A model generated the notes under the pieces. The model saw nothing but the letters and a program-made list of their open reading frames with translations, was not told where the DNA came from and searched no databases. This document shows positions 19,946 through 31,365 of a stretch of 64,000 bases of DNA, in pieces (position 1 is the first letter of the stretch; the number at the start of each line of letters is the position of its first letter). The stretch comes from Mucidula mucida (taxonomy: Eukaryota; Basidiomycota; Agaricomycetes; Agaricales; Physalacriaceae). Made by a program: the position numbers and the translations under genes. Location: the NCBI GenBank assembly GCA_015501055.1, contig JADNYV010000155.1:24782-88781 (forward strand), given 5' to 3'.

Positions 19946-20598
19946 ATGATGCCCGAGTACGCGCCATATGCCTCTTTCACGACGCTCGCGCAGGGTCTTG
20001 CTCAGCTCGCGGCTGGAAATGGGTCTTCAATTTACCAGATGCAACTTGACAGCGCGCCGTTCGAGTGTGGTTCTTCCAACTCAACCTCCACGTACCTGAA
20101 TACCTTGGAAGTGCTCGTTGCTGTTTCATGTGGCGATGGCGTGGAGATTACAGACTCTGTTACGGAACTCCAGGAATACTGGACGGAACTCAGCAGTATA
20201 TCGTCTTTTGCTGACGCTATGATATGGGTGCGCGCCACTTGCGCGTATGGTGTTTCCTTGTTCGTTCTTATGATATCTGATATTGTGCAGAGGATGGAAA
20301 GTTCATCGCGAAGACCGCTTCTTGGGACCTGTCTCTGGGAACACGAGTTTCCCGCTGCTCTTCATCGGTAACACAGCGGACCCAGTAACGCCCCTTGCTT
20401 CGTAAGTCATGTTCATATCTTGCTTCGGTTTAACGCCTATTCGACAGAGCGAAAAAGACTTCGGCTGGCTTCCCCGGATCTGCCGTCTTAACGTTGAATG
20501 CGCCTGGTGTACGTCACCTAGTCATTTGCTGTGTTCAATCCTAATCGTTCATGTAGCACACTTCATTTACAGCGTCATCTACGTGTATTCAGTCGTAA
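19946..20598 (+). pseudogene. 3' part of a TAP-like serine hydrolase (peptidase S33 family)
   Basis: The exons match the C-terminal TAP-like domain of secreted fungal S33 hydrolases: YAPYASFTTLAQGLAQL, VAVSCGDGVEITDS, LQEYWTELSSISSFAD, then after an intron GWKVHREDRFLGP, NTSFPLLFIGNTADPVTPL (carrying the catalytic Asp region), intron, KKTSAGFPGSAVLTLNAPG, intron, HTSFTASSTC (catalytic His). It stops at TAA 20596, about 15 residues short of the usual end. The N-terminal alpha/beta-hydrolase half with the nucleophile Ser is not found upstream; truncated family members occupy that space. ATG 19946 is only the first in-frame Met of the remnant. Confidence 0.7.
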
Positions 20599-20675
20599 AT
20601 TCGGAGTTATATTGTATAGTCTCGTAAACCGACTCAACGAGAGAAGATGGGATACTCACGATCGTCTCTTAGTAG

Positions 20676-21157
20676 AGTCTGGAACCTATGTAGGGGGTAC
20701 CTCATAGGCTCACTTCGGACGTCGAAAATTGCAGATGCCGAACCCTAACCACAGAGTGTGCCGTCGGACCGGAACCAGATGGATACGAGCTCGCAGCTTT
20801 TGCACTACTTACTGATGCATCATATACCTCGAATTTACTGCCTTTAGTTAAAATTGCATATCTAAGGTCTGTCTACGGTTCATCATTCCTTGAATTTTCA
20901 CTATAGATCACCTGCAACTCGATAACAATCCTCCGAATGACCGGATGCGCTGCAACAACTGCCCGCACTGCACTGTTGAGGCGCTGTGCCACATCAAACT
21001 CTCCATTATACGTAGATTACACTGGTGAAAGTGGGATGAGTGCTCAGTAAACACTGGACGATTTAGCGTGATTGGTAACCAGCGGTAACCCTAACCTTAG
21101 TGCATTTTGAAACTCCGAAGTGAGCCTCACAGGGTACCCCCACATAGGCTCCAGACT
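20676..21157. mobile_element. Possible non-autonomous DNA element with about 55-bp imperfect inverted repeats
   Basis: The left end reads AGTCTGGAACCTATGTAGGG and continues ...GGCTCACTTCGGA; the complement of the right end reads AGTCTGGAGCCTATGTGGGG and continues ...GGCTCACTTCGGA. About 55 positions are alignable with a few mismatches and one-base gaps. The 480-bp interior has no ORF. Both arms also carry a CCCTAACC-type telomere-like motif. No clear target duplication can be fixed. Confidence 0.55.
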
Positions 21158-21605
21158 AGGTATTGTATATGAAATTGAGGCCGAGTTGTTCCCTTCTGCT
21201 ACCTCTTGATTGAACACGGACATCTATTTAATTTATGTATTCCAAATGTATTGTCATATTCTTATGGATCTGTCCGTGAAGAGGACTTGAAGGTCGCCCG
21301 GCTGTCGGGGGAGCGGACCCGTTTTCTCTTCTCTTACCGCCATCATTGATGCAGCCAGTGCAGCACTGATCCTTCTTCCTTCCTGTCAACAACCATGTCA
21401 AGTAAAGAGAACTCGGCAAATATGTAGACGTCTCCCAACAACGACGAAGAGTGTTTACAACTATCACCACATTCACACCAGGTCAGACCATGCACACTCA
21501 CACTTGGGGGGTGCACATGCACACCCGGGCGCACTGCCGTGCGATGAAGATGCCAAAATTGGTAATTGATCTGTGGCACCGGTTAGGGTGAGTTGGTGAC
21601 TCCGC

Positions 21606-21705
21606 GCGCGCTAGCGCGCCCAACACTTAGGCTTCGGGTACCCGAAGCCTAAGTGTTGCAGGTTAGGAAGGGTTAGGGTTAGGGGTTAGGGGTTTGGGTC
21701 GGTTA
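21606..21705. repeat. Two perfect palindromes next to a telomere-like TTAGGG tract
   Basis: GCGCGCTAGCGCGC (21606-21619, 14 bp) is followed directly by a perfect 38-bp palindrome at 21621-21658 centred on GGGTACCC, then at 21661-21705 a G-rich tract with several TTAGGG-type units. TTAGGG is the usual fungal telomere unit, but the units here are degenerate and flanked by unique DNA, so this is interstitial. Confidence 0.8.
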
Positions 21706-21741
21706 GTGGTGAATATATATGTTCTCGGGTGGGGCGGATGA

Positions 21742-22272
21742 TGTTAGCAACTGACTATAGCCACAAGACTAAACCAGGTACCACAGCAAGAACTAAAGGA
21801 GAAAGTGTTTGCGTTCGTAAGACTAGGCTAGGCCATGTGTATAAACGAGATCAGAACTAAAGTACAACAATGCTACGCTACTGCTTATATACTAGTAAGT
21901 CTGTGTTTGGAACTCCTTGTCCATACATGTTTCCGCTAGGGATGGCTCCACACCCTTGACCCAGTATTGTATGCTACTAGTCCGTGAAACCATTAAATAC
22001 GAGTGGTAACTGCATGTAAGTAATAATACTGAAACGACCATGTGTGTTACAAGTGTTGACAGTGTGTATACAATCGGAAGTCTATGAGGTATCGGCATGT
22101 ATGATGTCATTCATGTGTTTGGCGTGTGTCTGACATGAGTACGGCTTTGGTAATGAAAAGGAGTATGATCAAAGACAAAACAGATGATAAAACAGTCCAT
22201 TGGTTGATAAGACAAGGCCCCCGATAAGATATGATAAGATGTGAAAATGTGAAAATATGGCGATTCATAACA
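21742..22272 (-). repeat. 3' LTR of Ty3 copy A
   Basis: 531 bp. Minus strand begins TGTTATGAATCGCC and ends GTTGCTAACA. The same family of LTR occurs at 24603, 31366, 35244 (split) and 61082. Confidence 0.92.
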
Positions 22273-22283
22273 TCACCCCCTCT

Positions 22284-24602
22284 TTAAGGCGCAAGTTCTA
22301 TTCTGCGCCAGAGTCGCTCCATGAGGGCCGCAGAGGGTAGTGTGACGTCAAGGGGTTTGGTGTCAGGCGGTGGCATGGGTCGGAATAGATGTGATGGAAA
22401 TTGCGACATGGGAACTTCAATGTGAGCAAGCGCGGGTGGCTTAGGCTTGTTCGGATATTGTTGGTGGAAATCACTGATAGCTTTGTCGGCATTTTTGAGA
22501 TTGCATGCCGGTTCCCATGTCTGCTTGTGTGTGCCATAACCCTTCCAGTGAACCTTGTATTGAAAACCCCCGCGGTACTTCTGGGAATTAACCACTTTCT
22601 CAACCTCCCATTCCGGTTCGGCTCCTTCCAGCACAGGTGGTGGACGCATGTCTCGGGGTTGTGTTGGGAACTGGGGCTCATGATAAGGCGTCAGCAGGGC
22701 TTCATTGAACACGGGATGGATGCTTTTCCATGTGTGGGGAATCTGGAGTTTGTAAGAGCTCATCCCAACTTTCTTGATCACTGTGAACAGCCCAAAGCGT
22801 TTGTCATTGAGCTTCTTCATTGGTCGGTCCGTGCTGAGATTCATCCCTTCCAGTCATACTTTGTCGCCTTCCTTGTACTCTGCTGCCTCTGTCCGCTTCC
22901 TGTCATAAAACCGTTTCATGTCCTCTTTTGCCATCTTCAATGCTGACCCCACTTTGTCCCATGTCTTCCTCATGCCGTCGGCAAACTCCTGCGCAGTCTC
23001 ATTTCTCAATGCCGTTTTTGGAGCGGTGCCTTTGTAGGGGGGTCTGCCCATGTCTGCAAAGAACGGAGTGACTTTGGTTGCCAAGTGTACCCGATCATTG
23101 TAAACAAATTCGGCAGAGGGTAACCATTCATGCCAGTCGTTCTGATAGTAATTGACAAATAACCATAAGAAATGTTCTATCTCTTGGTTCAACCGTTTCG
23201 TTTGCCCATTTGCCTGTGAATGATACGCTGTTGTGAAATTTCCTTCAATGCCCAGCAACCAGTACAACTCCTTCATGAAGTGTGAGTGATATTGCGGCCC
23301 TCGATCATGTACTGTAGTGTTTCGACCGCAAATTCACATAACGGGTCACGGGGGTCTTTGAAGTGAAGCTATATATACATCATAACGGGTCACGAACCAC
23401 TTTGGTCAGGCACGAGCCTCCAAATAAGGAAATTTCAGGTCCCGCTATAAGCGGAACTGTCCAAAAAAGGCAATTTAAGGGTCTGTGAAGCTGTTCGCTG
23501 TAACTTCAGACCATAATGGGTCACAGGCTGTGAAGTTACGGTTGAAACGCTACAGTATCATCTGTCGCGGTAATTCATGTATGGGAAAGATGTGATTGCG
23601 GTAAATACGAGCCATGCCTTCCGACGTCAGGGTGGTGTGTGTTGGTATGATGCGTAATCGCTTTGTGAAATGGTCCACAAACGTGCTGATAGCGTTGTAT
23701 CCTCCCGACTCCGGTAACTCCCCAATCATGTCCGTCCCTACTACCTCCCATGGCTCGCTTGGTACGTCTATAGGATGGAGGGGTGCGGCTGGCTTTGTGC
23801 GATGTGACTTTGTGGCCTGACATTTTTGACACCCTTCTACATATTCGCGGATGTCTCGGCTGATTCCGGGCCATCAATAGGTGCATGTGATCAACTCGAG
23901 GGTCTTGTATTGTCCCGGATGCCCTGCAAGCTGTGCATCATGGTGCATTCCAATAACTTTTCCCCGCAATTCCTTGTTCTTCGGTATGTAAATACAATCT
24001 TTCCACATAATAAGTCCATTTTCCTTCTCTTCCCATCCTTTTTCTTTGTTTTCTAATGCTTTTTGTATGTATCTGTCTTTGTTTTCTTTTCTTTGTTTGA
24101 TTTTGTTAAGTAATTCGTCCTCCGGTGTATCTACTGTATGTAAAGAAAATTGAATTTGTGAAATAAAAAACTCTGGCTTCAGCAAAACAACATTTTTGTT
24201 ATCTTTTTCCCCCTTCTCAAGGCCTGTCATCCTTGACAAGGCATCAGCTTTTCCCATCGTCCTGCCTGGCTTGTGAATCATCTGTATGTCATACTCCGCT
24301 AACTCCGTAACCCATCTTGCCTGCCTCCGATTCAGCTTCTGTGGCTTTCGGAAGTACTGGAGGTTTTGATGATCGGTAAACACCTCCACCGTTTCCTTTG
24401 CTCCAAGGAGATATTGTCTCCAGTCGTCAATCGAGTCCATAATAGCCATCATCTCTTTGTCGTAGATCTTGTAGTTGTGTTCAACTTCATTTAGCGCGCG
24501 AGGTCAAAAAGTCACTGGTTGCCATTTCCCGTCAACAAGCTGGGAAAGAACAGCCCCATTTGCATAGTTCAAGGAGTCTGCCTCAACTCAAAACTTGCCA
24601 TT
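22284..24602 (-). pseudogene. Ty3 copy A pol, 3' part: RNase H end, integrase, chromodomain
   Basis: Reads (minus) the end of RNase H (EVFTDHQNLQYFRKPQKL; HKPGRTMGKADALSR), the integrase zinc-binding region (HHDAQLAGHPG...CQKC), the core GTDMIGELPESGG and DRGPQ Asp residues, the later QANGQTKRLNQEIEHF Glu block, and a C-terminal chromodomain (EWEVEKVVNSQKYRGGFQYKVHWKGYG...TWEPACNL) that in chromoviruses steers insertion to marked chromatin. All pieces share one frame, but stops replace Trp near 22851 and 23874, and a MITE separates PRQM from IHDRGPQ. At 24602 the gene is cut by element B and continues at 31899. Confidence 0.88.
23312..23555 (+). mobile_element. 244-bp MITE, copy 2, inside the integrase of Ty3 copy A
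   Basis: Same length and termini as copy 1, TA duplicated at 23310-23311 and 23556-23557. The homologous Ty3 copy D at about 62606-62620 preserves the empty site ATCATGTATCATCTG, which proves the element's exact ends and its TA target. Confidence 0.95.
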
Positions 24603-25129
24603 TGTTATGAATCGCCATATTTTCACATTTTCAATCTTATCATATCTTATCGGGGGCTTGTCTTATCAACCAACGGACTGTTTCATCATCTGTTCCGACA
24701 CCGATCATACTCCTTTTCATTACCGAAGCCGTACTCATGTCGGACACACGTCCAACACATGAATGACATCATACATGCTGATACCTCATGGACTCCCTAT
24801 TGTATACACACCGCCGACACTCGTAGCACACATGGACGTTTCAGTATTATTACTTACATGCAGTTACCACTCGTATTTAATGGTTTCACGGACTAGTAGC
24901 ATACCACACTGGGTCAAGGGCGTGGAGCATCCCTAGTGGAAACACGTATGGACAAGGAGTCTCAAACACAGACTTACTAGTATATAAGCAGTAGTGTAGT
25001 ATCATTGTACTTTAGTTCCGATCTTGTTTATACACCTGGCCTAGCCTAGTCTTACGAACGCGAACGTTTTCTCTTTCAGTTCTTGCTGTGGTACCTGGTT
25101 GAGTCTCGTGGCTTAGTCAGTCGCTAACA
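24603..25129 (+). repeat. 5' LTR of Ty3 copy B
   Basis: 527 bp, TGTTATGAATCG to TCGCTAACA. About 99% identical to the 3' LTR by eye. Confidence 0.95.
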
Positions 25130-25728
25130 GAAGATCGGAACTACTTTCTACCACCTACCACACATCCCTGATCGTCGATCAGCACTTCGCTGTTTGATCA
25201 TCGCACATTCCCCTATTCCCTTTCCCTGTTTACAGATCGACGGATTCCTAATTCCAGCGCACGTCCGCATACATGTGTATTGGTCCCAGTAGCGCCGGCT
25301 AACAGTTAGAGATAACTGCCTCGGGTGCTGGAAGTAGCCGCTCTCACGAGAACGAACTTTTGGCAGTTGCACTTCAGTGGGCGCTGTTTACGGGTCAACC
25401 CCCGTTCCCAGGAAAACTTTGGCTTACCTCACACCAGAGGGACGTCGGCTGGGCAATTGCGAACTTGTGACGAGCTCTTGGGCTCCGTAGATACGTAGTC
25501 AGTAGTCGGTAAAATAGCGTAGACAGTTACAATACTTACCTACCTTACTTACCTTACGATACACACCATCATTCCCCACCCTACCAAGTCCTGGATTCTA
25601 TCTCAGATCTAGGCGACTCCTCCTTATTCATCCAAACCTCTATTCCCTCACCCGTTTCATCAAAATCCGCATCTCCTATATCCCCACTTTCACCATTTCA
25701 CTCTCCGATCCTATCACCCCGACTCATC
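25130..25728 (+). other. Leader of Ty3 copy B
   Basis: About 600 bases between the LTR and gag ATG 25729, without a long ORF. It should hold the primer-binding site (starting GAAGATCGGAAC) and packaging signals; the priming tRNA was not identified. The same leader is found in copy A at 34646-35243 (minus). Confidence 0.6.
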
Positions 25729-27436
25729 ATGTCCAACGAAGCACCCGAAACCGCTCCTCACACACCCGCTCATCACGCCGATGTCGAAATCAAAGGCCGA
25801 TCCCTTGTCAACAAGCCTTACGACTATGACGGGGACAAGTCCAAGTACAAGAGCTGGTGGCGATCAATGTTCACATACATCCGTGACAAGAAGAACAACC
25901 TCACATCTGACTCCGAAAGGATCAATGTTGTTCTCTCCTACATCCGAGGAGATCACGTAGATGCATGGGTCCAGAACTACTTGGACCATAACTTCGATGA
26001 GGAAGAAGAGGAATGGATAGAGTCGGACGCGAGTATAGAATAAAAAAAGTACTCACGAATAAACTCATACTCATCATGCAAGCCAAGAGTATACTCGCAC
26101 GTGAGTAGAGTAGAGTCTAGAGTCTATGGTGAGTCTAGAGTTTCAGTTTGGGGCCACGAATACTCGATAGACTCATACTCATAAATATTCGTGAATACTC
26201 ATGAGTATTCTTATATTCGTGAGTATTCGTGAGTATGATGAGGTGGTTGACGAGGATGGGGATGATGTTGAGGAGAACTTGTGGACCAAGAGGAAGGGGA
26301 AGGGCAAGGCTGTTGCACAGTCGGAGGAGATGGACTTTTCTGATTTCCGCGATGGTATGGATCCTGTCTCAGAGTTTGACACGGGTCATGATGGTGATGT
26401 TGAGATTGACGATGATGACAATGATCTCTATGAAACGATTGAGCAGGTAGTTTTGGTTCGACGGCGCAAGCCTGCTTCTTCACCTCAGGATACTACTGAT
26501 ATGGATGCTACTGATATGGATATAACTTGATACACTTACGACCTACTTACTTTAATCTTCACTGTCTTTATGTTTGAATTTGCTTGCTGATACGTGAGTA
26601 TACTCGAGTATACTCGGATCGTACTCGAGTACTCGAATACTCGAGACTCATGAAGTACTCTCGAGTAGAGTAGATATTCGAGTAGAGTCTCGAGTGAAGA
26701 CTCGAGTCTTGAGTATTGGGTTTGAGGTAAGAGTTACTCATACGATGAGTCCGAATATACTCGAGTATGGACTCGTGTCCATCTCTAGGAATGGACAGTC
26801 TCTTGGACGGAGTTCAAGGAAGACTTGAAGGAGCGATTTGTGGATTCCAACCTCGCGCGAGACGCGCAAGACCAGATCGAGCGGTTGCGCCAGGGGCAAG
26901 ACACCGCTCAAGACTTCTTCCAGAAGTTTGAGGTCCTGCTCACTCAGGCAGGATACTCAAAGGATGATGCATTCGTTGTACGACTTCTCAAGACCAATGT
27001 CAACGAGAAGATCATCGACCAGATCTATGGCAGGTGAGACGGGTTGCCAGAGAAGTACAAGGATTGGAAGGCACAGATCCTTCAGATTGATCAGCTATGG
27101 AGAAGGCGGGCGGCGAGCAAGAGGTCCGGCATGCAGTCCCGGCCTCAAGCTCCGCAGGTGGCTACATCGAGAGCTAATCCTACGAACCCACCTCCAACAC
27201 CGATCACACGACGAGATGCTACCGGTGTTACCTATGGAGGAGCCGGCAGGCCGATGGACATCAACAACGCACGTCAAAGAGGACTTTGCTTCAGCTGTGG
27301 CGAACACGGCCACGTCAGCAGGTTCTGTCCGAAGAAGGGTCGACCCCAGTCGATTCGGGGTTTATGGACCGAGATGAATGACGAGGAGAAGAAGAAGCTG
27401 GCCGAAGAGTTGGGTTTTGCGAAGCTCCCGCAGTAG
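25729..27436 (+). pseudogene. Ty3 copy B gag, split by a hAT-like element and a stop codon
   Basis: ATG 25729 (MSNEAPETAP). A retrotransposon-gag domain follows: SKYKSWWRSMFTYIRDKKN, then after the insertion SWTEFKEDLKERFVDSN and TAQDFFQKFEVLLTQAGYS. A CCHC zinc knuckle CFSCGEHGHVSRFC lies near 27288-27330. The hAT-like element at 26018-26787 interrupts after EEEEEW; removing it and one 8-bp repeat restores the frame (EEEEEWTVSWTEF). TGA at 27035-27037 replaces a CGA Arg codon that copy A keeps. Stop TAG 27434. Confidence 0.9.
26018..26787 (+). mobile_element. hAT-like non-autonomous element, family 1, copy 1 (770 bp)
   Basis: 8-bp target duplication GGAATGGA (26010-26017, 26788-26795). Terminal repeats TAGAGTCGGACGCGAGT and, complemented, TAGAGATGGACACGAGT. 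Both ends are packed with GAGTA/TACTC subterminal repeats, as is usual for hAT transposase binding. The interior keeps an open acidic segment (26201-26530; EENLWTKRKGKGKAVAQ, DDDDNDLYETIEQVV), seemingly the last part of a lost protein gene. Confidence 0.93.
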
Positions 27437-30400
27437 ACGCAGTCCTGCCGGAGCAGTCATCAAGGAAAGGGTCGTCAGATGCAGAATCTATTTACAGTAC
27501 GGGTACTGAAACATCTAAAATATCATCGACGACTTTACCACCAAAACCTGCGAAAGAAAGATTTGAGCCAAATACGCCTGAGTGGATCGCACAACGGCTA
27601 AGAGAGGATGACGTGTCGAGAGCAGTGGGAATTTTGAGAGCATGGATGCCGGAGCGGAGAGAGAGAGAAGCGACGGAGGAGAAGGTGATGGCGATCAGAG
27701 CGTTGACAAAGGAAGCCGCGGTGGAAGTTGTGACGGAGTTGAAAAAGTCGAGGAAGTACATCCGGGGAACAAAGGGGCAGGACATGAAACTCCGAGTAAC
27801 CATAGAGAGCGTACACACAGGCTCTGAATGGGAAACGAGTGCCCTTCTTGACAGTGGAGCAACGGGTTCTTGTGTCAATAAAGAATTCGTCGAGAAGAAC
27901 GGACTCCCGATCAAGGAGTTACCGGTCAAGCTCCCTGTTTACAATGCGGATGGAACCCTAAACGAGGGAGGAGCAATCGAAGGTTTTGTGGAGGTCCGGA
28001 TGAAGATCGGAGATCACGCCGAAAAGATTGAGTTGGCCGTCACCAATCTCGGCAAAACAAGTATCTTTTTGGGGCTAGATTGGATACGATATCACAACCC
28101 CACGATCAACTGGACGGAATCCACATTGACCTTTGATCGATGCCCAGACCGCTGCGGCTATCTACCCGAGTACAACTCACCGGAAGATGAAGGAGAAGAC
28201 ATAGAAGAGAAGTTGGAAGAGGGAGAGCGTTTGTTCTGGATGGACTGGGACAACTATCGCAAAAGCGGAGAAAAGCTGAGATCACAACAGCCTTCATCCG
28301 CTGCTGCACCTTACATCGAGGAATTTTCCGATGTATTCAGCAAGGCGGACTTTGACAAGTTACCGGAGCGAAGACCCTGGGATCACGCGATAGAACTTAT
28401 GCCTGGTTCCAAACCGGTTGACTGCAAGGTTTATCCCCTTAGTCCATCCGAGCAGAAGGCGTTAGATGAGTTCCTGGAAGAAAACATACGGACGGGACGT
28501 ATACGGCCATCAATTTCACCTATGGCGTCACCCTTCTTCTTTGTCAAAAAGAAGGACAGAAGCCTTCGGCCAGTACAGGATTATCGGAAGTTAAACGACA
28601 TGACAATTAAGAACCGATACCCCTTGCCGTTGATCCAGGAGCTTATCGACAAGTTGAAGGGAGCAAAGGTTTTCACAAAGATGGATGTCCGATGGGGTTA
28701 CAATAACATCCGGATCAAAGAAGGTGATGAGTGGAAAGCGGCGTTTAGAACAAACCGAGGCCTGTTCGAGCCCTCAGTCATGTTCTTCGGACTTACAAAC
28801 TCGCCGGCGACATTCCAATGTTCATGAATCACATTCTGAAGGAGCTGATTGATGAAGGACATGTTATAGTTTACTTGGATGACATACTTATCTTTACGAA
28901 CACGTTGGAAGAACATAGGCATATCGTACGACGAGTATTAGAAATATTACGAGTAAATAAGTTGTATTTAAAACCCGAGAAATGTAGTTTCGAGGCACAT
29001 ACTGTAGATTACTTGGAGTTATTGTTGGAGGGGAGAAGTGAAGATGGATCCGGCAAAAGTGGCCGTAGTGAAGGAATGGAAGGAGCCAACGAAGAAGAAG
29101 GAAGTACAGTCATTCCTGGGCTTCTGCAACTTCTACCGACGTTTCATCCGGGGATTTGCGGGAGTAGCGAAGCCATTGACATCGCTAACCGGGAAGGGCA
29201 AGTGGGTTTGGGGCATGGAGCAGCACGAGGCATTTGAGGAGTTGAAGCGGAGGATGACGGAAGAACCTGTTCTGATCGTACCACGCGACGACGGCAAGTT
29301 TCGAGTTGAGGCAGACTCCTCGAACTATGCGAACGGGGCGGTTCTTTCCCAGTTGGTGGACGGAAAATGGAGACCAGTAGCCTTTCGGTCTCGCGCGCTG
29401 AACGAAGTAGAGCGCAATTATGAGATCTACGACAAAGAGATGATGGCTATTATGGACTCGATTGACGACTGGAGACAATATCTCCTTGGAGCAAAGGAAA
29501 TGGTGGAGGTGTTTACCGATCATCAAAACCTCCAGTACTTCCGGAAGCCACAGAAGTTGAATCGGAGGCAGGCGAGATGGGTTACGGAGTTAGCGGAATA
29601 TGACATACAGATGATTCACAAGCCGGGCAAGACGAGGGGAAAGCTGATGCCTTGTCAAGGATGACAGGCCTTGAGAAGGGGGAAAAAGATAACGAAAACG
29701 TTGTTTTGCTCAAGCCGGAGTTTTTTATTTCACAAATTCAATTTTCTTTACATACAGTAGATACACCGGAGGACGAATTACTTAACAAAATCAAACAAAG
29801 AAAAGGAAACAAAGACAGATACGTACAAAAAGCATTAGAAAACAAAGAAAAAGGATGGGAAGAGAAGGAAAATGGACTTATTATGTGGAAGGATGTATTT
29901 ACATACCGAAGGACAAGGAATTGCGGGGAAGAGTTATTGGAATGCACCATGATGCACAGCTTGCAGGGCATCCCGGACGATACAAGACCCTCGAGCTGAT
30001 CACACGCACCTATTGGTGGCCAGGAATCAGCCGAGACGTCCGGGAATACGTGGAAGGGTGTCAAAAATGCCAGGTCACCATGTCACATCGCACGAAGCCG
30101 GCTGCACCTCTTCATCCTATTGATGTGCCAAGCGAGCCATGGGAAATAGTAGGGACGGACATGATTGGAGAGCTGCCGGAATCGGGAGGATACAACGCTA
30201 TCAGCACGTTTGTGGACCATTTCACAAAGCGATTACGCATCATACCGACACACACCACTCTGACGTCAGAAGGCATGGCCCGCATCTACCGAGATTGCAT
30301 TTTCCCCATACATGGGATGCCACGCCAGATGATACATGACGCGGTCCACAATACCACTCGCGTTTTATGAAGGAGTTGTACCGGTTGTTGGGCATACAAG

Positions 30401-31290
30401 GAAACTTTACAACGGCGTATCATCCACAGGCAAATGGGCAGACGGAACGGCTGAACCAAGAGATAGAACATTTCTTACGGTTATTCGTCAACTACCATCA
30501 GAACGACTGGCACGAATGGCTACCCTCTGCCGAATTTGTTTACAATGATCGGGTACACTCGGCAACTAAAGTCACTCCGTTCTTTGCAGACATGGGCAGA
30601 CACCCCTACAAAGGCACCGCCCCGAAAACGGCATCGAGAAATGAGACTGCGCAGGAGTTTGCCGACGGCATGAGGAAAACATGGGACGAAGTGGGGTTGG
30701 CATTGAAGATGGCCAAAGAGGATATGAAACGGTTTTATGACAGGAAACGGACAGAGGCAGTGGAGTACAAGGAAGGCGACAAAGTATGGCTGGAAGGGAC
30801 GAATCTCAGCACGGATCGACCAATGAAGAAGCTCAATGACAAACGCTTTGGGCTGTTCACAGTGATCAAGAAAGTGGGATGAGCTCTTACAAACTCCAGA
30901 TTCCCACACATGGAAAAGCATCCATCCCGTGTTCAATGAAGCCCTGCTGACGCCTTATCATGAGCCCCAATTTCCGACACAACCCCGAGATACGCTCCAC
31001 CACCTGTGCTGGAAGGAGCCGAACCGGAATGGGAGGTTGAGAAAGTGGTTAATTCCCGAAAGTACCGCGGGGGTTTTCAATACAAGGTTCACTGGAAGGG
31101 TTACGGCACACACGAGCAGACATGGGAACCGGCATGCAATCTCAAAAATGCCGACAAAGCTATCAGTGATTTCAACCAACAATATCCGAACAAGCCTAAG
31201 CCACCCGCGCTTGCTCACATTGAAGTTCCCATGTCGCAATTTCCATCACATCTATTCCGACCCATGCCACGCCTGACACCAACCCCTTGA
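27437..31290 (+). pseudogene. Ty3 copy B pol: protease, RT, RNase H, integrase, chromodomain (frameshifted)
   Basis: Aspartic protease [11 protein letters not shown] (about 27845); RT with [20 protein letters not shown] and YLDDILIF (about 28876); RNase H with RVEADSSNYANGAVLSQL and DKEMMAIMDSIDDW; integrase with HHDAQLAGHPG, CQKC, GTDMIGELP and QANGQTERLNQEIEHF; chromodomain EWEVEKVVNSRKYRGG at about 31027-31180. Relative to copies A and D, single bases are missing near 28815, 29013, 29034, 29637, 29895, 30341, 30880 and 30985, so no full polyprotein can be made. The change at 30341 also removes the DRGPQ catalytic Asp context. Confidence 0.9.
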
Positions 31291-31365
31291 CGTCACACTA
31301 CCCTCTGCGGCCCTCATGGAGCGACTCTGGCGCAGAATAGAACTTGCGCCTTAAAGAGGGGGTGA

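Noticed and set aside
21661..21705. True telomere end
   Set aside because: Units are irregular, only about 45 bp long, and unique and transposon DNA continues on both sides.
22401..22946. Plus-strand ORF of 181 codons, also seen at 61737-62282
   Set aside because: Antisense shadow of the Ty3 chromodomain/integrase end; it recurs wherever that segment occurs.
26580..26790. Dense short repeats resembling a CRISPR array or satellite
   Set aside because: Units are 5-10 bp GAGTA/TACTC motifs without spacers, confined to ends of a transposon with 8-bp target duplication.
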